Shown here: one piece after another, positions 40,584 to 48,990 of the stretch | How positions within the stretch are numbered: position 1 is the first letter of the stretch | How the letters are laid out: every line of letters begins with the position of its first letter | NCBI RefSeq assembly: GCF_016862975.1 | Contig: NZ_BONZ01000049.1 | Location: 62,001-126,000, forward strand | Direction of reading: 5' to 3' | Length of the DNA: 64,000 bases | Source of the DNA: Rugosimonospora africana | GTDB taxonomy: Bacteria; Actinomycetota; Actinomycetes; Mycobacteriales; Micromonosporaceae | Program-made: the position numbers and the translations under genes | Notes under the pieces: model-generated | Seen by the model: only the letters and a program-made list of their open reading frames with translations | Database searches by the model: none | What the model was told of the DNA's origin: nothing

Positions 40584-42236
40584 GTGCCGGGAACCGGTGG
40601 CTCGGCTCGTCCGGCGCCGCGCGGCGACCCGGACCGGTTGCTCGGGCGGGCAGCCGTCCTGGCCGCCGGCCTGTCCGATGAGGACCTGGTCGGCCAGGTC
40701 CTCATGCCGTACGCCCACGGCGGCGACGCCGGTACGGTGTCCGCCGCTGCGGCGGCCGCCAATCGCCGGCTGGCCGGTGTGGACACCCCGGCACAGTTGG
40801 TCGAGGAGTACCGGCCCGGTGGCATGATCCTGGTCGGCTTCTCCGCCGACGATCCCACCGCCGCCACCAACCCGACGACCAATGTGGACAGTCCGGAACA
40901 GGTACGGCGGCTCACCACCGGGCTCCAGTCCGCCGCGTCCACGCTGCCGGCTGGGGTACCGCTTCTGATCGGCACCGATCAGGAGTACGGCACGGTGACC
41001 CGGATCAGGTCGGGCATCGTTCAACTGCCCTCGGCGCTGGCGCTCGGCGCGGCCGCCGATCCCGAGCTGACCCGGCGTGCCTGGGCCGCGGCCGGGGCCG
41101 AACTGGCGGCGCTCGGGCTCACCGCTGTGTTCGCGCCGGTCGCCGACGTCATCGCGGACGGCCCCGGCGGCCCGATCGGATCCCGCTCGTACGGCTCGGA
41201 TCCCACCGCCGTGGCGGCTCAGGTCGCCGCCGCCGTACGGGGACTGCACGCGGCCGGGTTGGCCGCCACGCTCAAACACTTTCCCGGCCACGGACACACC
41301 ACCGGGGACAGTCACGCCGTCGTGCCGGTCCTCGCCCAGAGCCGGGCCGAACTGGACGCGGGCGACCTGCCGCCATTCCGCGCCGGGATCGCCGCCGGTG
41401 CCGACCTGGTGATGTCCGGCCACCTCCGGGTGCGGGCGATCGACCCCACGGTGCCCGCGACATTCTCCGCCGCGGTGCTGACCGAACTGCTGCGCGGACA
41501 ACTCGGCTTCACCGGGGTGGCGATCACCGACGCGCTGAGGATGGCACCCGCGCAACGGTGGCCGCCGGGCGAAGCCGCGGTACGCGCTCTGCTGGCGGGC
41601 AACGACCTTCTCCTGCAACCGCCCGACCTGGCGGCGGCGAGGCGGGGCCTGCTGGACGCGCTGCGCTCCGGCAAGCTCCCCGCCGAGCGGCTCATCGAAG
41701 CGGCGACCCGGGTCCTCGCACTGAAACTCCGGCTCGCCGGCGGAGGCATCTCGGGCTCGCCCAGCCGCATCCCGACCCGGTCGGAGCCGCCTATGTCCGC
41801 AGTGGACAGTGGGGAGCATCACGTCGCGGCGCGACGGGTGGCCGCCGCGGCGATGACCCTCCTCAGAGGACAGTGCGGAGTACCGCTCGTGTCCGGCCCG
41901 GTACGGGTCACCACGTCGGCCGGGCGGGACCGGCAGCGCGCCTGGCTGGCCCGGGCACTGGAGGCCGAGGGGATGACCGTGGTGGAGTCCGGCGGTACCG
42001 GGGTGCACCTGGTCGGGTACGGCGACACCGAGCCGGACCTGTCGCGCGATGCCGCCGTGACGGTCGGGATGGACCTGCCGTACCTGCTGGAGAAGGCGAC
42101 CTCGGAAACCCTGGTCGCCACGTACTCGTCGTCTCTGGCGTCGATGGAGGCGCTGGCCGCCGTACTGGCCGGGCGGGCGGCGGCACCCGGACACTCACCG
42201 GTACGGCTGGCGGAGTTGCCCCGCTCCGCCTGCTGA
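40584..42236 (+). CDS. Glycoside hydrolase family 3, NagZ-like beta-N-acetylglucosaminidase
   Basis: A 550-residue GH3 enzyme. The NagZ-type loop KHFPGHGHTTGDSH, whose Asp-His dyad is the acid/base, is intact; the nucleophile aspartate is in VAITDALRM. No signal peptide is visible, so it is either cytoplasmic, for muropeptide recycling by removing GlcNAc from anhydro-muropeptides, or exported otherwise. The C-terminal domain (about 390-550) is an alpha/beta sandwich-like extension. Residues 5-19 (GGSARPAPRGDPDRL) are encoded by a palindromic repeat remnant, so the true ancestral start may be further in. Confidence 0.9.
   Translation: MPGTGGSARPAPRGDPDRLLGRAAVLAAGLSDEDLVGQVLMPYAHGGDAGTVSAAAAAANRRLAGVDTPAQLVEEYRPGGMILVGFSADDPTAATNPTTNVDSPEQVRRLTTGLQSAASTLPAGVPLLIGTDQEYGTVTRIRSGIVQLPSALALGAAADPELTRRAWAAAGAELAALGLTAVFAPVADVIADGPGGPIGSRSYGSDPTAVAAQVAAAVRGLHAAGLAATLKHFPGHGHTTGDSHAVVPVLAQSRAELDAGDLPPFRAGIAAGADLVMSGHLRVRAIDPTVPATFSAAVLTELLRGQLGFTGVAITDALRMAPAQRWPPGEAAVRALLAGNDLLLQPPDLAAARRGLLDALRSGKLPAERLIEAATRVLALKLRLAGGGISGSPSRIPTRSEPPMSAVDSGEHHVAARRVAAAAMTLLRGQCGVPLVSGPVRVTTSAGRDRQRAWLARALEAEGMTVVESGGTGVHLVGYGDTEPDLSRDAAVTVGMDLPYLLEKATSETLVATYSSSLASMEALAAVLAGRAAAPGHSPVRLAELPRSAC
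40592..40638. repeat. Palindromic repeat remnant inside the GH3 5' end
   Basis: A diverged copy (GGCTCGGCTCGTCCGGCGCC ... GACCCGGACCGGT) starting 8 bases after the start codon and translated in frame. Confidence 0.7.
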
Positions 42237-42239
42237 GGC

Positions 42240-42343
42240 GACTGGTCTGGGTCGTGGCGCGGCGCGAGACGCGCCGAGCCAGACTGGTCGGAAGACCGGC
42301 GGCTGAGCGCGGCGCGGCGCCGGAAGCGCCGAGCCAGACCGGC
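42240..42343. repeat. Palindromic repeat plus partial copy
   Basis: A full copy (42240-42289, GACTGGTCTGGGTCG to AGACTGGTC) and a truncated copy (about 42301-42343) fill the gap between the convergent GH3 and AccD genes. Confidence 0.85.
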
Positions 42344-42369
42344 GGCCGAGCGCGGCGACGAAGCCGTTG

Positions 42370-43809
42370 TTACAGCGGGATGTTGCCGTGCGCGCCCCGG
42401 GCGGCCGGCGCGCCGGCCAGTGCCTCGGCGATCCGGCGGCGGGTGTCGGTCGGCTCGATGACCTCATCGACCACACCGATCTCCAGCGCCCGGTTCACCC
42501 CGCCGGCGGTGTGGGTCTGTTCCTCGATCAGTTGTGCGCGCAGCGCTTCCCGCTCCTCGACGGGGGTCGCCGCGAGTCGCTTGCGGTGCAGGATGTTCAC
42601 CGCCGCGGCGGCGCCCATCACGGCCAGTTCGGCGGTCGGCCAGGCGAAGACCGCCGTGGCGCCGAGCGAGCGGGAGTTCATCGCGATGTACGCGCCGCCG
42701 TAAGCCTTGCGGGTCACCAGGGTCACCCGTGGCACCACCGCCTCGGCGAACGCGTGCAGGAGCTTGGCGCCGCGGCGTACCACGCCGTCCCACTCCTGGC
42801 CGACGCCGGGCAGGTACCCCGGCACGTCCACGACCACGATCAGCGGTACGCCGAGCGAGTCGCACATCCGCACGAACCGCGCCGCCTTTTCCGCCGACGC
42901 GGCGTCCAGGCAGCCGCCCAGCCGCAGCGGGTTGTTGGCGATGACGCCGACCGTACGCCCGGCGAACCGGCCCATCGTCGTGACGACGTTCGGCGCCCAG
43001 CGGGCGTGCAGCTCCACCGGGCCGGTGTGCCCGTCCCGTGGCGGGTCGAGCAGAGCACCGATCACCGGCTTGACGTCGTACGCCCGGTTCGCCTCCGCCG
43101 GCATCAGAGAGGACAGGTCGAACCCCTCGACGCCGGCCGGGACGTCCGCCGGAGACAGCCGGCCCTGGCGGCCGAGCAGTCCGGCCAGCTCCCGTGCCGT
43201 GCGTAGCGCGTCTTCGTCGTTGTTCGTGGTCACGTGCACCACGCCGGAGCGCCGGCCGTGCGGCTCCGGGCCGCCGAGGCGCTCCATGTCGACCTGCTCG
43301 CCGGTGACGCTGCGGACGACCTCCGGCCCGGTCACGAAGATCCGGCCGGCGCCGCTCATCACGACGATGTCGGTCAGCGCCGGCCCGTACGCCGCGCCGC
43401 CGGCCGCCGGCCCGAGCACCACAGAGATCTGCGGTACCCGGCCGGACGCCCGTACCATCGCGGCGAACACCTGGCCGATGCCATCCAGCGCGACCACGCC
43501 CTCGTCCACCCGCGCACCGCCGGAGTGCCACAGGCCGACCACCGGTATCCGTTCCCGGACCGCCGTGTCGATGGCGTCGACAATGTGCCGGCAGCCTTCG
43601 CTGCCCAGCGCGCCACCCATCCGGGTGCCGTCCGTGACGAACGCGATGACCGGACCGCCATCGATCTCGCCCCGTGCGGCCAGCGCGCCCGAACCGTCCC
43701 CGGACGCCAGCAACCGCAGTGTTCCGCGGTCGAAGAGCGCCCGGAGCCGGGTCTCGGGATCGCGGCTGTCCACTATGGACTGATCGCTCGCTGCCGTTGA
43801 GGCGGGCAC
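42370..43809 (-). CDS. Acyl-CoA carboxylase carboxyltransferase beta subunit
   Basis: A 479-residue carboxyltransferase of the AccD/PCCB family that moves carboxyl from biotin to acyl-CoA, giving malonyl- or methylmalonyl-CoA. Two crotonase-like halves are seen: WHSGGARVDEG with GPAAGGAAYGPALTD (oxyanion site), and the C-terminal VPGYLPGVGQEWDGVVRRGAKLL with RKAYGGAYIAM. No zinc finger is present, as in actinobacterial AccD5/6 types. It is the last gene of the fatty acid operon, 20 bases after fabF, and should supply malonyl-CoA to it together with a biotin-carrying alpha subunit encoded elsewhere. GTG 43809 has GGGAGGAA upstream. Confidence 0.93.
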   Translation of the reverse strand: MPASTAASDQSIVDSRDPETRLRALFDRGTLRLLASGDGSGALAARGEIDGGPVIAFVTDGTRMGGALGSEGCRHIVDAIDTAVRERIPVVGLWHSGGARVDEGVVALDGIGQVFAAMVRASGRVPQISVVLGPAAGGAAYGPALTDIVVMSGAGRIFVTGPEVVRSVTGEQVDMERLGGPEPHGRRSGVVHVTTNNDEDALRTARELAGLLGRQGRLSPADVPAGVEGFDLSSLMPAEANRAYDVKPVIGALLDPPRDGHTGPVELHARWAPNVVTTMGRFAGRTVGVIANNPLRLGGCLDAASAEKAARFVRMCDSLGVPLIVVVDVPGYLPGVGQEWDGVVRRGAKLLHAFAEAVVPRVTLVTRKAYGGAYIAMNSRSLGATAVFAWPTAELAVMGAAAAVNILHRKRLAATPVEEREALRAQLIEEQTHTAGGVNRALEIGVVDEVIEPTDTRRRIAEALAGAPAARGAHGNIPL

Positions 43810-43829
43810 GGTGTTCCTCCCGGTTGCTG

Positions 43830-45056
43830 CTACGCCTTCGTGAAAACGAGGACGGCGTTGTGGCCGCCGAATCCGAAGGCGTCGTTGAGCGCGGCCGGAA
43901 TCGTCAGCCGGCGGGCCTGGTGGGCCGCCACGTCGAGATCCAGCGCGTCGTCCGGGTCGTCCAGGTTGATGGTCGGCGGTACCACGTCGTGATGCACGGC
44001 GAGGATCGTCGCGATGGATTCCACCGCGCCGGCCGCGCCCAGCAGGTGCCCGTGCATCGACTTGGTCGCGGTGACCACCGGCTGGCTGCCCACCGCCTTG
44101 CGCAGCGCGTGGATCTCAGCCATGTCGCCGACCGGGGTCGAGGTGGCGTGCGCGTTGACGTGCATGACGTCGCTTGCCGAGATGCCGGCGTCGCGCAGCG
44201 CACCGCTCATCGCCCGGATGATCCCCCGACCCTCCGGATCGGGCTGGACGATGTCGTACCCGTCGGACGTCAGCGCCGCACCGGCCAGCCGCGCGTACAC
44301 CTTGGCCTTGCGGGCCGCGGCATGGTCGGCCCGCTCCAGAATGACGATCCCGGAGCCCTCGCCGAGTACGAACCCGTCCCGGCCCTTGTCGAACGGGCGG
44401 GAGGCCCGCTCCGGCTCGTCGTTCCGGGTGGACATCGCCCGCATCGAGGCGAAGCCGGCGATCGGAAGCGGGTGGATGACCGATTCGGTACCGCCGGCCA
44501 CCACCACGTCGGCCCGGCCGGACCGGATGATGTCCAGCCCCCAGGCGATCGACTCCGCGCCGGTCGCGCAGGCGCTGGCCGGGGAGTGCACCCCGGCCTC
44601 GGCCCCGAACTCCAGACCCACCCACGCGGCCGACCCGTTGGGCATCAGCATCGGCACCGTGTGCGGGCTGACCTTGCGCGGCCCGGAGGCTTCCAGGATG
44701 TCGTCCTGGTTGAGCAGGGTCGTGGCGCCGCCGATGCCGCTGCCGACCACCACGGCCAGCCGCTGGGTGTCCAGGCCGGCACCGGCCAGGCCGGCGTCCT
44801 CCCAGGCTTCCCGCGCGGCGATCAGCGCGGCCGCCTCGGAGCGGTCCAGACGGCGCAGCTTGATCCGGTCGATCCGCTCGGAGGGATCGACCTTCAACTG
44901 CGCCGCGATCCGGACCGGCAGCTGCGCCGCCCACTCCTGCTCGAGCGCGCTCACCCCGGAACGGCCGGCGAGCATCGCCTCCCAGGTCGACGCGGCGTCC
45001 CCGCCGAGCGGGGTGGTCGCGCCGATCCCGGTCACCACGACGTCTGGCCTGGTCAT
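43830..45056 (-). CDS. fabF: 3-oxoacyl-ACP synthase II (KAS II)
   Basis: A 408-residue thiolase-fold condensing enzyme. The catalytic Cys lies in SPASACATGAESIAWG, and both histidines are in VNAHATSTPVGD and KSMHGHLLGAAG, the Cys-His-His triad of KAS I/II; the start TRPDVVVTGIGATTPLGGD is typical. It elongates acyl-ACP with malonyl-ACP in type II fatty acid synthesis. ATG 45056 is taken; a TTG two codons upstream is possible. Forty bases separate it from acpP. Confidence 0.97.
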   Translation of the reverse strand: MTRPDVVVTGIGATTPLGGDAASTWEAMLAGRSGVSALEQEWAAQLPVRIAAQLKVDPSERIDRIKLRRLDRSEAAALIAAREAWEDAGLAGAGLDTQRLAVVVGSGIGGATTLLNQDDILEASGPRKVSPHTVPMLMPNGSAAWVGLEFGAEAGVHSPASACATGAESIAWGLDIIRSGRADVVVAGGTESVIHPLPIAGFASMRAMSTRNDEPERASRPFDKGRDGFVLGEGSGIVILERADHAAARKAKVYARLAGAALTSDGYDIVQPDPEGRGIIRAMSGALRDAGISASDVMHVNAHATSTPVGDMAEIHALRKAVGSQPVVTATKSMHGHLLGAAGAVESIATILAVHHDVVPPTINLDDPDDALDLDVAAHQARRLTIPAALNDAFGFGGHNAVLVFTKA

Positions 45057-45096
45057 CTCCAACCCCCAGCGGTGTGAGGATTACTGACAGTCATCG

Positions 45097-45342
45097 TCAC
45101 GCAGAAGCTTTCTGGATGTAGGTCACCGCGTCGCCCACGGTCTTGAGGTTCTGCACCTCGTCGTCTGGGATCTTCACGCTGAACTTCTCCTCGGCCGCGA
45201 CAACGACCTCGACCATGGACAGCGAGTCCACGTCCAGGTCGTCGGTGAACGACTTGTCCTCAGCGACGTCGTCCGGGTTCACGCCGGCGACCTCTTCGAG
45301 GATTTCGGACAGGCCGGCAGTGATCTCGTCACGGGTCGTCAT
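45097..45342 (-). CDS. acpP: Acyl carrier protein
   Basis: An 81-residue acidic carrier of fatty acid synthesis. Ser40 in DDLDVDSLSMVEVV is the 4'-phosphopantetheine attachment site. The N-terminal helix and the acidic VNPDDVAEDKSF loop fit FAS ACPs rather than polyketide carrier proteins. ATG 45342 has AAGGGAA upstream. It lies between fabH and fabF, as in Streptomyces. Confidence 0.97.
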   Translation of the reverse strand: MTTRDEITAGLSEILEEVAGVNPDDVAEDKSFTDDLDVDSLSMVEVVVAAEEKFSVKIPDDEVQNLKTVGDAVTYIQKASA

Positions 45343-45412
45343 GGGGAGTTCCCTTCTCGGTGGGTTGTTCATGGGACTGATGGGCTTACCGGGCCGGCGA
45401 TGCCGCCGGGTG

Positions 45413-46390
45413 TCATGGGCAGCGGATGACCTGACCGGCGTAGGTGAGGCCGCCGCCGAATCCGAACAGCAGTACCGGGGAGCCGGCGGGTACCTCGCGC
45501 CGCTCGACCAGCTTGGACAGGGCCAACGGCACGCTGGCGGCGGAGGTGTTGCCGGACTCGATGATGTCCTTGGCCACCACCGCGTTCTCCACACCCAGCT
45601 TGCGGGCGAGCGGTTCGATGATGCGCAGGTTGGCCTGGTGCGGCACGAACGCGGCCAGATCCTTCGGCGTGAGGCCGGCGGCCGCGCACGCCTTCTCGGC
45701 CAGGATCGGCAGCGACACGGTGGCCCAGCGGAACACGGTCTGGCCGCTCTGCTGGATGTACGGGCGCCAACCCTCGATCGTGATGACGTCGCTCTTCTCC
45801 GGCGCCGAGCCCCACAGCACCGGCCCGATGCCGGGCTCCTCGTCGTCGCCGACCGCGGTCACGACCGCCGCACCGGCGCCGTCGCCGAACAGCACGCACG
45901 ACGACCGGTCGGTCCAGTCGGTGACGTCGGAGAGCTTCTCGGCGCCGATGACCAGGGCGTTGGTGGCCGCTCCGGCGCGGATCGCGTGGTCCACGGTGGC
46001 CAGCGCGTACTCGTATCCCGAGCAGGCGGTGTTGATGTCGTACGCGGCCGGGGAACTGATCGACAGCTTGGCCGCCACCCGGGTGGCCACGTTCGGGCAC
46101 CGGTCGACCGAGGAGCAGGTGGCGACCGCGACCAGGTCGATGTCGGCCGAGGACAGCCCGGAGGCGGCCAGTGCCTTGCCGGCCGCGGCGGCGGCCATGT
46201 CGGCGACCGTCTCGTTGTCGGCGATGCGCCGGGTGACGATGCCGACCCGGTCGCGGATCCACTCGTCGCTGGTGTCGACCATGCGGGCGAGGTCGTCGTT
46301 GGTGAGCACTCGCGCGGGCTGGTAGTGCCCCATCGCGATGATTTTCGAGCCGCGGGCCGGACCGGTGGGGTGGCTATGGTCTGCGGTCAT
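45413..46390 (-). CDS. fabH: 3-oxoacyl-ACP synthase III (KAS III)
   Basis: A 325-residue enzyme that starts each fatty acid by condensing an acyl-CoA primer with malonyl-ACP; actinomycete forms accept branched primers. The triad is Cys in DINTACSGYEYAL, His in VPHQANLRI and Asn in ESGNTSAAS. The start ATG overlaps the fabD stop by 4 bases (ATGA), giving translational coupling. A C-terminal GGGLTYAGQVIRC block is complete. Confidence 0.97.
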   Translation of the reverse strand: MTADHSHPTGPARGSKIIAMGHYQPARVLTNDDLARMVDTSDEWIRDRVGIVTRRIADNETVADMAAAAAGKALAASGLSSADIDLVAVATCSSVDRCPNVATRVAAKLSISSPAAYDINTACSGYEYALATVDHAIRAGAATNALVIGAEKLSDVTDWTDRSSCVLFGDGAGAAVVTAVGDDEEPGIGPVLWGSAPEKSDVITIEGWRPYIQQSGQTVFRWATVSLPILAEKACAAAGLTPKDLAAFVPHQANLRIIEPLARKLGVENAVVAKDIIESGNTSAASVPLALSKLVERREVPAGSPVLLFGFGGGLTYAGQVIRCP

Positions 46391-47550
46391 ACGAGGTGTC
46401 CTCCGATACGGGCGAGCGGCTGACCCGGCGCGACCGGGTCGTCGTGGTGAGCGAGCCATTCGGTGAGCACGCCCGAATCGTGCGCGGTCACCTCGACCGG
46501 GCCCTGGCGGGTACCGATGTGGCCGATGACCTGGCCGGACCGTACGTCGGCACCCTCCGCCAGGCTCGGGTCGGGGGTGAAGTTGCCGGCGACGCCGGCC
46601 ACCACGACCCGGAACTGCGGCGTGGGCTCCGCGCCGGGCGCCACGCCGTGACGGGCGATGAGGTCGCGGGCGGCGGCCAGGTCGTTCGGGGTCTCGATCT
46701 TGACGATCTCGACTCCGGGCAGCGCGCGCTTGACCAGGCCGGCGAGGGCACCGGACGGGGGCAGCTCGATGACCGCGGTGACGCCGAGATCCGCCAGGCT
46801 CTGCATGCATTGGTCCCAGCGCACCGGCGCCACCACCTGGCGGACCAGTCGCTGCAGCACCTCACGGCCGGTGGTGACGGCCGTTCCGTCCAGGTTGGAG
46901 AGCAAGATCTTCTGTGGGTCGCCGGGCGTGATCCCACCGGCGACCGCGGCCAGCTCACGCTCGGCCGTGGCCATGTACGGGGTGTGGAACGCGCCGGCCA
47001 CCCGCAGGGCCCGTACCCGCGCCCCGGCCGGCGGCGTCGCGACCAGCTTCTCCAGTGCCTCGGTGGCTCCGGCGGCGACGATCTGGCCCGCGCCGTTGCG
47101 GTTGGCCGGGTAGAGCCCGGCGCTCTCGATGCCGGCGACCACCTCGTCCGGGTCGCCGCCCAGGACCGCGGCCATTCCGGTCGGCTCGAGCGCGCAGGCC
47201 GCGGCCATCGCCCGGCCCCGTACCCCGGCCAGCGACACGGCCGCCTCCGGAGTCAGTACCCCGGCCAGCGCGGCGGCGCCCAGCTCACCGACGCTGTGCC
47301 CGGCGACCACGGCGACGTCGTACATCGGCAGGTGCTCCGCGGCCAGCAGCGCGGCCGTGACCATCAGCGGCTGGGTCTTCGCGGTGTCCGTGATCTCGGC
47401 GGCGTCGGCCTTGGTGCCGAGGTGTTGCAGGTCGATCCCGCTGAGCGCGGACCACCAGCGCAGCCGCCCCTCTGTACCGGGGAGGTCCAGCCAGGGGCCG
47501 AGGAAGCCGGGCTTCTGGGAGCCCTGGCCAGGAGCGAGTACGGCAAGCAC
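46387..47550 (-). CDS. fabD: Malonyl-CoA:ACP transacylase with C-terminal biotinyl-like domain
   Basis: A 387-residue FabD. The acyltransferase core (LAPGQGSQKPGFL, active Ser in VAGHSVGELGAAAL, His in VAGAFHTPYM) loads malonyl onto ACP. It is about 75 residues longer than usual: residues about 313-387 have the hammerhead pattern of biotinyl/lipoyl domains (EGADVRSGQVIGHIG, VEVTAHDSGVLTEW, VAPGQPLARI), but the modification Lys position holds Gln (TRQGPVEV). GTG 47550 is chosen because no better start precedes the motif and a promoter with about 60 bases of leader is visible. Confidence 0.95.
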   Translation of the reverse strand: MLAVLAPGQGSQKPGFLGPWLDLPGTEGRLRWWSALSGIDLQHLGTKADAAEITDTAKTQPLMVTAALLAAEHLPMYDVAVVAGHSVGELGAAALAGVLTPEAAVSLAGVRGRAMAAACALEPTGMAAVLGGDPDEVVAGIESAGLYPANRNGAGQIVAAGATEALEKLVATPPAGARVRALRVAGAFHTPYMATAERELAAVAGGITPGDPQKILLSNLDGTAVTTGREVLQRLVRQVVAPVRWDQCMQSLADLGVTAVIELPPSGALAGLVKRALPGVEIVKIETPNDLAAARDLIARHGVAPGAEPTPQFRVVVAGVAGNFTPDPSLAEGADVRSGQVIGHIGTRQGPVEVTAHDSGVLTEWLAHHDDPVAPGQPLARIGGHLV

Positions 47551-47616
47551 GTCTCTGACTGTCCCGGATGTCGGTAGGAAGCGCTCGGGCGCCAAGCACT
47601 AAACCCGACCAAGAGT

Positions 47617-47645
47617 TTTGTAGAGTTCCGCCAATAGACGATCAA
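47617..47645 (-). promoter_or_regulatory. Probable promoter of the fabDHFacpP-accD operon
   Basis: On the minus strand TTGATC, 17 bases, TACAAA. A TGACC/GGTCA inverted repeat (47655-47676) lies 9 bases further upstream and could bind the PucR-type regulator. Confidence 0.5.
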
Positions 47646-47654
47646 CGGGTGTGG

Positions 47655-47676
47655 TGACCGTTACGTAGAGTGGTCA
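47655..47676. promoter_or_regulatory. Inverted repeat upstream of fabD promoter
   Basis: TGACC-N12-GGTCA, directly upstream of the -35. Candidate binding site of the PucR-type gene product encoded next upstream; inference only. Confidence 0.35.
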
Positions 47677-47697
47677 TTGTTGTGCCGCGCGTCACAT

Positions 47698-48867
47698 TCA
47701 TCCGGAGGTGTTGGCGGATGGGTCCAAGCGGCCGATCGCCAGCGCGACACGCAGCGCGAACGCGTCCCGGGCGGACAGCGGTGCCAAGCCGGTCGTTTCG
47801 GCGACCCGCCGCAGCCGGTACCGGACGGTGTTGGGGTGGACGAACAGCGCGCGGGCGGCGCTCTCCAGCACCCCGCCGGCGGCGAAGAACGCGTCCAGCG
47901 TCTCCAGCAGTTCGCCGGAGCGGGCCAGCGTGCCGTACACCTCCTGGCGCAGGATGCGGCGCGCGTCGGTGTCGCCGGCGAGCGCCCGCTCGGGCAGCAG
48001 GTCGCCGGCGGCCACCGGGCGGGGCGCGGCCGGCCAGGCCGGCGCGGCGCGGTACCCGGCGAGAGCCGCCCGGGCCGACTCGGTGGCCTCGTCGAGGCTC
48101 GGTACTGGCTGCCCGACCACGACCGGTCCCTCCCCGAAGCCGACCAGCAGCCGTTCGGCGACGGAGATCGGATCCGCCGCTCCGCCGAGAACGACCACCA
48201 GCCGGTCGCCGTGGACGCCGCTGATCACCTCGACGCCGATCCGCCGGGCGGCGCGGTAGAGGGCGTGCACCACGGCGGAGGTCTCGCCGCCGGGGGAGCG
48301 GCCGACCGCGACCGCGACCGGCGGCGCCTCGGTCCAGCCCAGCGCGGCGGCGCGGCTGGCCAGCACGTCCGAGGAGTCGCCTCGGACCAGCGCGTCGACC
48401 AGCAGTGCCTGCAGCCGGGCGTCCCAGGCGCCCCGGCTCTCGGCCGCCCGGGCGTAGACCCGCGCGGCGGCGAAAGCGATCTCCCGGGAGAACCTGAGCA
48501 CCGCCTCCCGCAGGGCGTCTTCCTCGCCCGGCGCGGCCAGGTGCGGCACCTGCTCCTCGACCACGTCGATGGTCACCTTGATCAGCTGTACCGTCTGCTG
48601 GAGGTTCAGCGAACGCGCCAGCGCCCGGGGCGCCGCGTCGAAGACCTCGTCGGAGACCTCCTGAGAGGTGCCGGAGTTGGTCAGCCACTCGACCAGCGAG
48701 CGCACCCCCGCCTGAGCCACCAGCATCACCCAGGCCCGCTGGTCGGCCGGTAGCTCCCGGAACCAGGGCAGCACGTCCTCCATCCGGGACACGCTGGCAG
48801 TGGCCAGCGCGCCGGCAGATCGCTCGATCTGGCGGAGGGTCGCGGCCAGCTCGTCAGGGGGCGCCAT
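47698..48867 (-). CDS. PucR-family regulator of fatty acid synthesis (FasR-like)
   Basis: A 389-residue regulator with a C-terminal PucR/CdaR-type helix-turn-helix (LARSGELLETLDAFFAAGGVLESAARALFVHPNTVRYRLRRVAETTGL, last 70 residues). Its place directly upstream of fabD matches Streptomyces coelicolor FasR (SCO2386), the activator of the fab operon, so I infer the same role. The N-terminal part (about 1-200) has the helical shape of this family. ATG 48867 has TAGGCT 6 bases before it. The product gene lies in the same direction as fabD with a 147-base gap containing a promoter. Confidence 0.9.
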   Translation of the reverse strand: MAPPDELAATLRQIERSAGALATASVSRMEDVLPWFRELPADQRAWVMLVAQAGVRSLVEWLTNSGTSQEVSDEVFDAAPRALARSLNLQQTVQLIKVTIDVVEEQVPHLAAPGEEDALREAVLRFSREIAFAAARVYARAAESRGAWDARLQALLVDALVRGDSSDVLASRAAALGWTEAPPVAVAVGRSPGGETSAVVHALYRAARRIGVEVISGVHGDRLVVVLGGAADPISVAERLLVGFGEGPVVVGQPVPSLDEATESARAALAGYRAAPAWPAAPRPVAAGDLLPERALAGDTDARRILRQEVYGTLARSGELLETLDAFFAAGGVLESAARALFVHPNTVRYRLRRVAETTGLAPLSARDAFALRVALAIGRLDPSANTSG

Positions 48868-48873
48868 GGGGCC

Positions 48874-48879
48874 AGCCTA
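48874..48879 (-). promoter_or_regulatory. Leaderless -10 box for PucR-type gene
   Basis: Minus-strand TAGGCT ends 6 bases before ATG 48867. Confidence 0.5.
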
Positions 48880-48943
48880 GGCGGAGCGGCGTCCGCGCCT
48901 CCCGCCGCGCCGGGCCGGGCGACATTCCAGAGAAAGCGCTGGG

Positions 48944-48980
48944 GTGCTCGCCTCCGCCACGGTTCGGCTCCGGCTGCGCC
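48944..48980 (+). repeat. Dispersed ~40-bp repeat, second family
   Basis: GTGCTCGCCTCCGCCAC followed by GGTTCGGCTCCGGCTGCGCC, in the gap between the PucR-type and membrane-protein genes. Confidence 0.65.
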
Positions 48981-48990
48981 CCCGGGGGCG

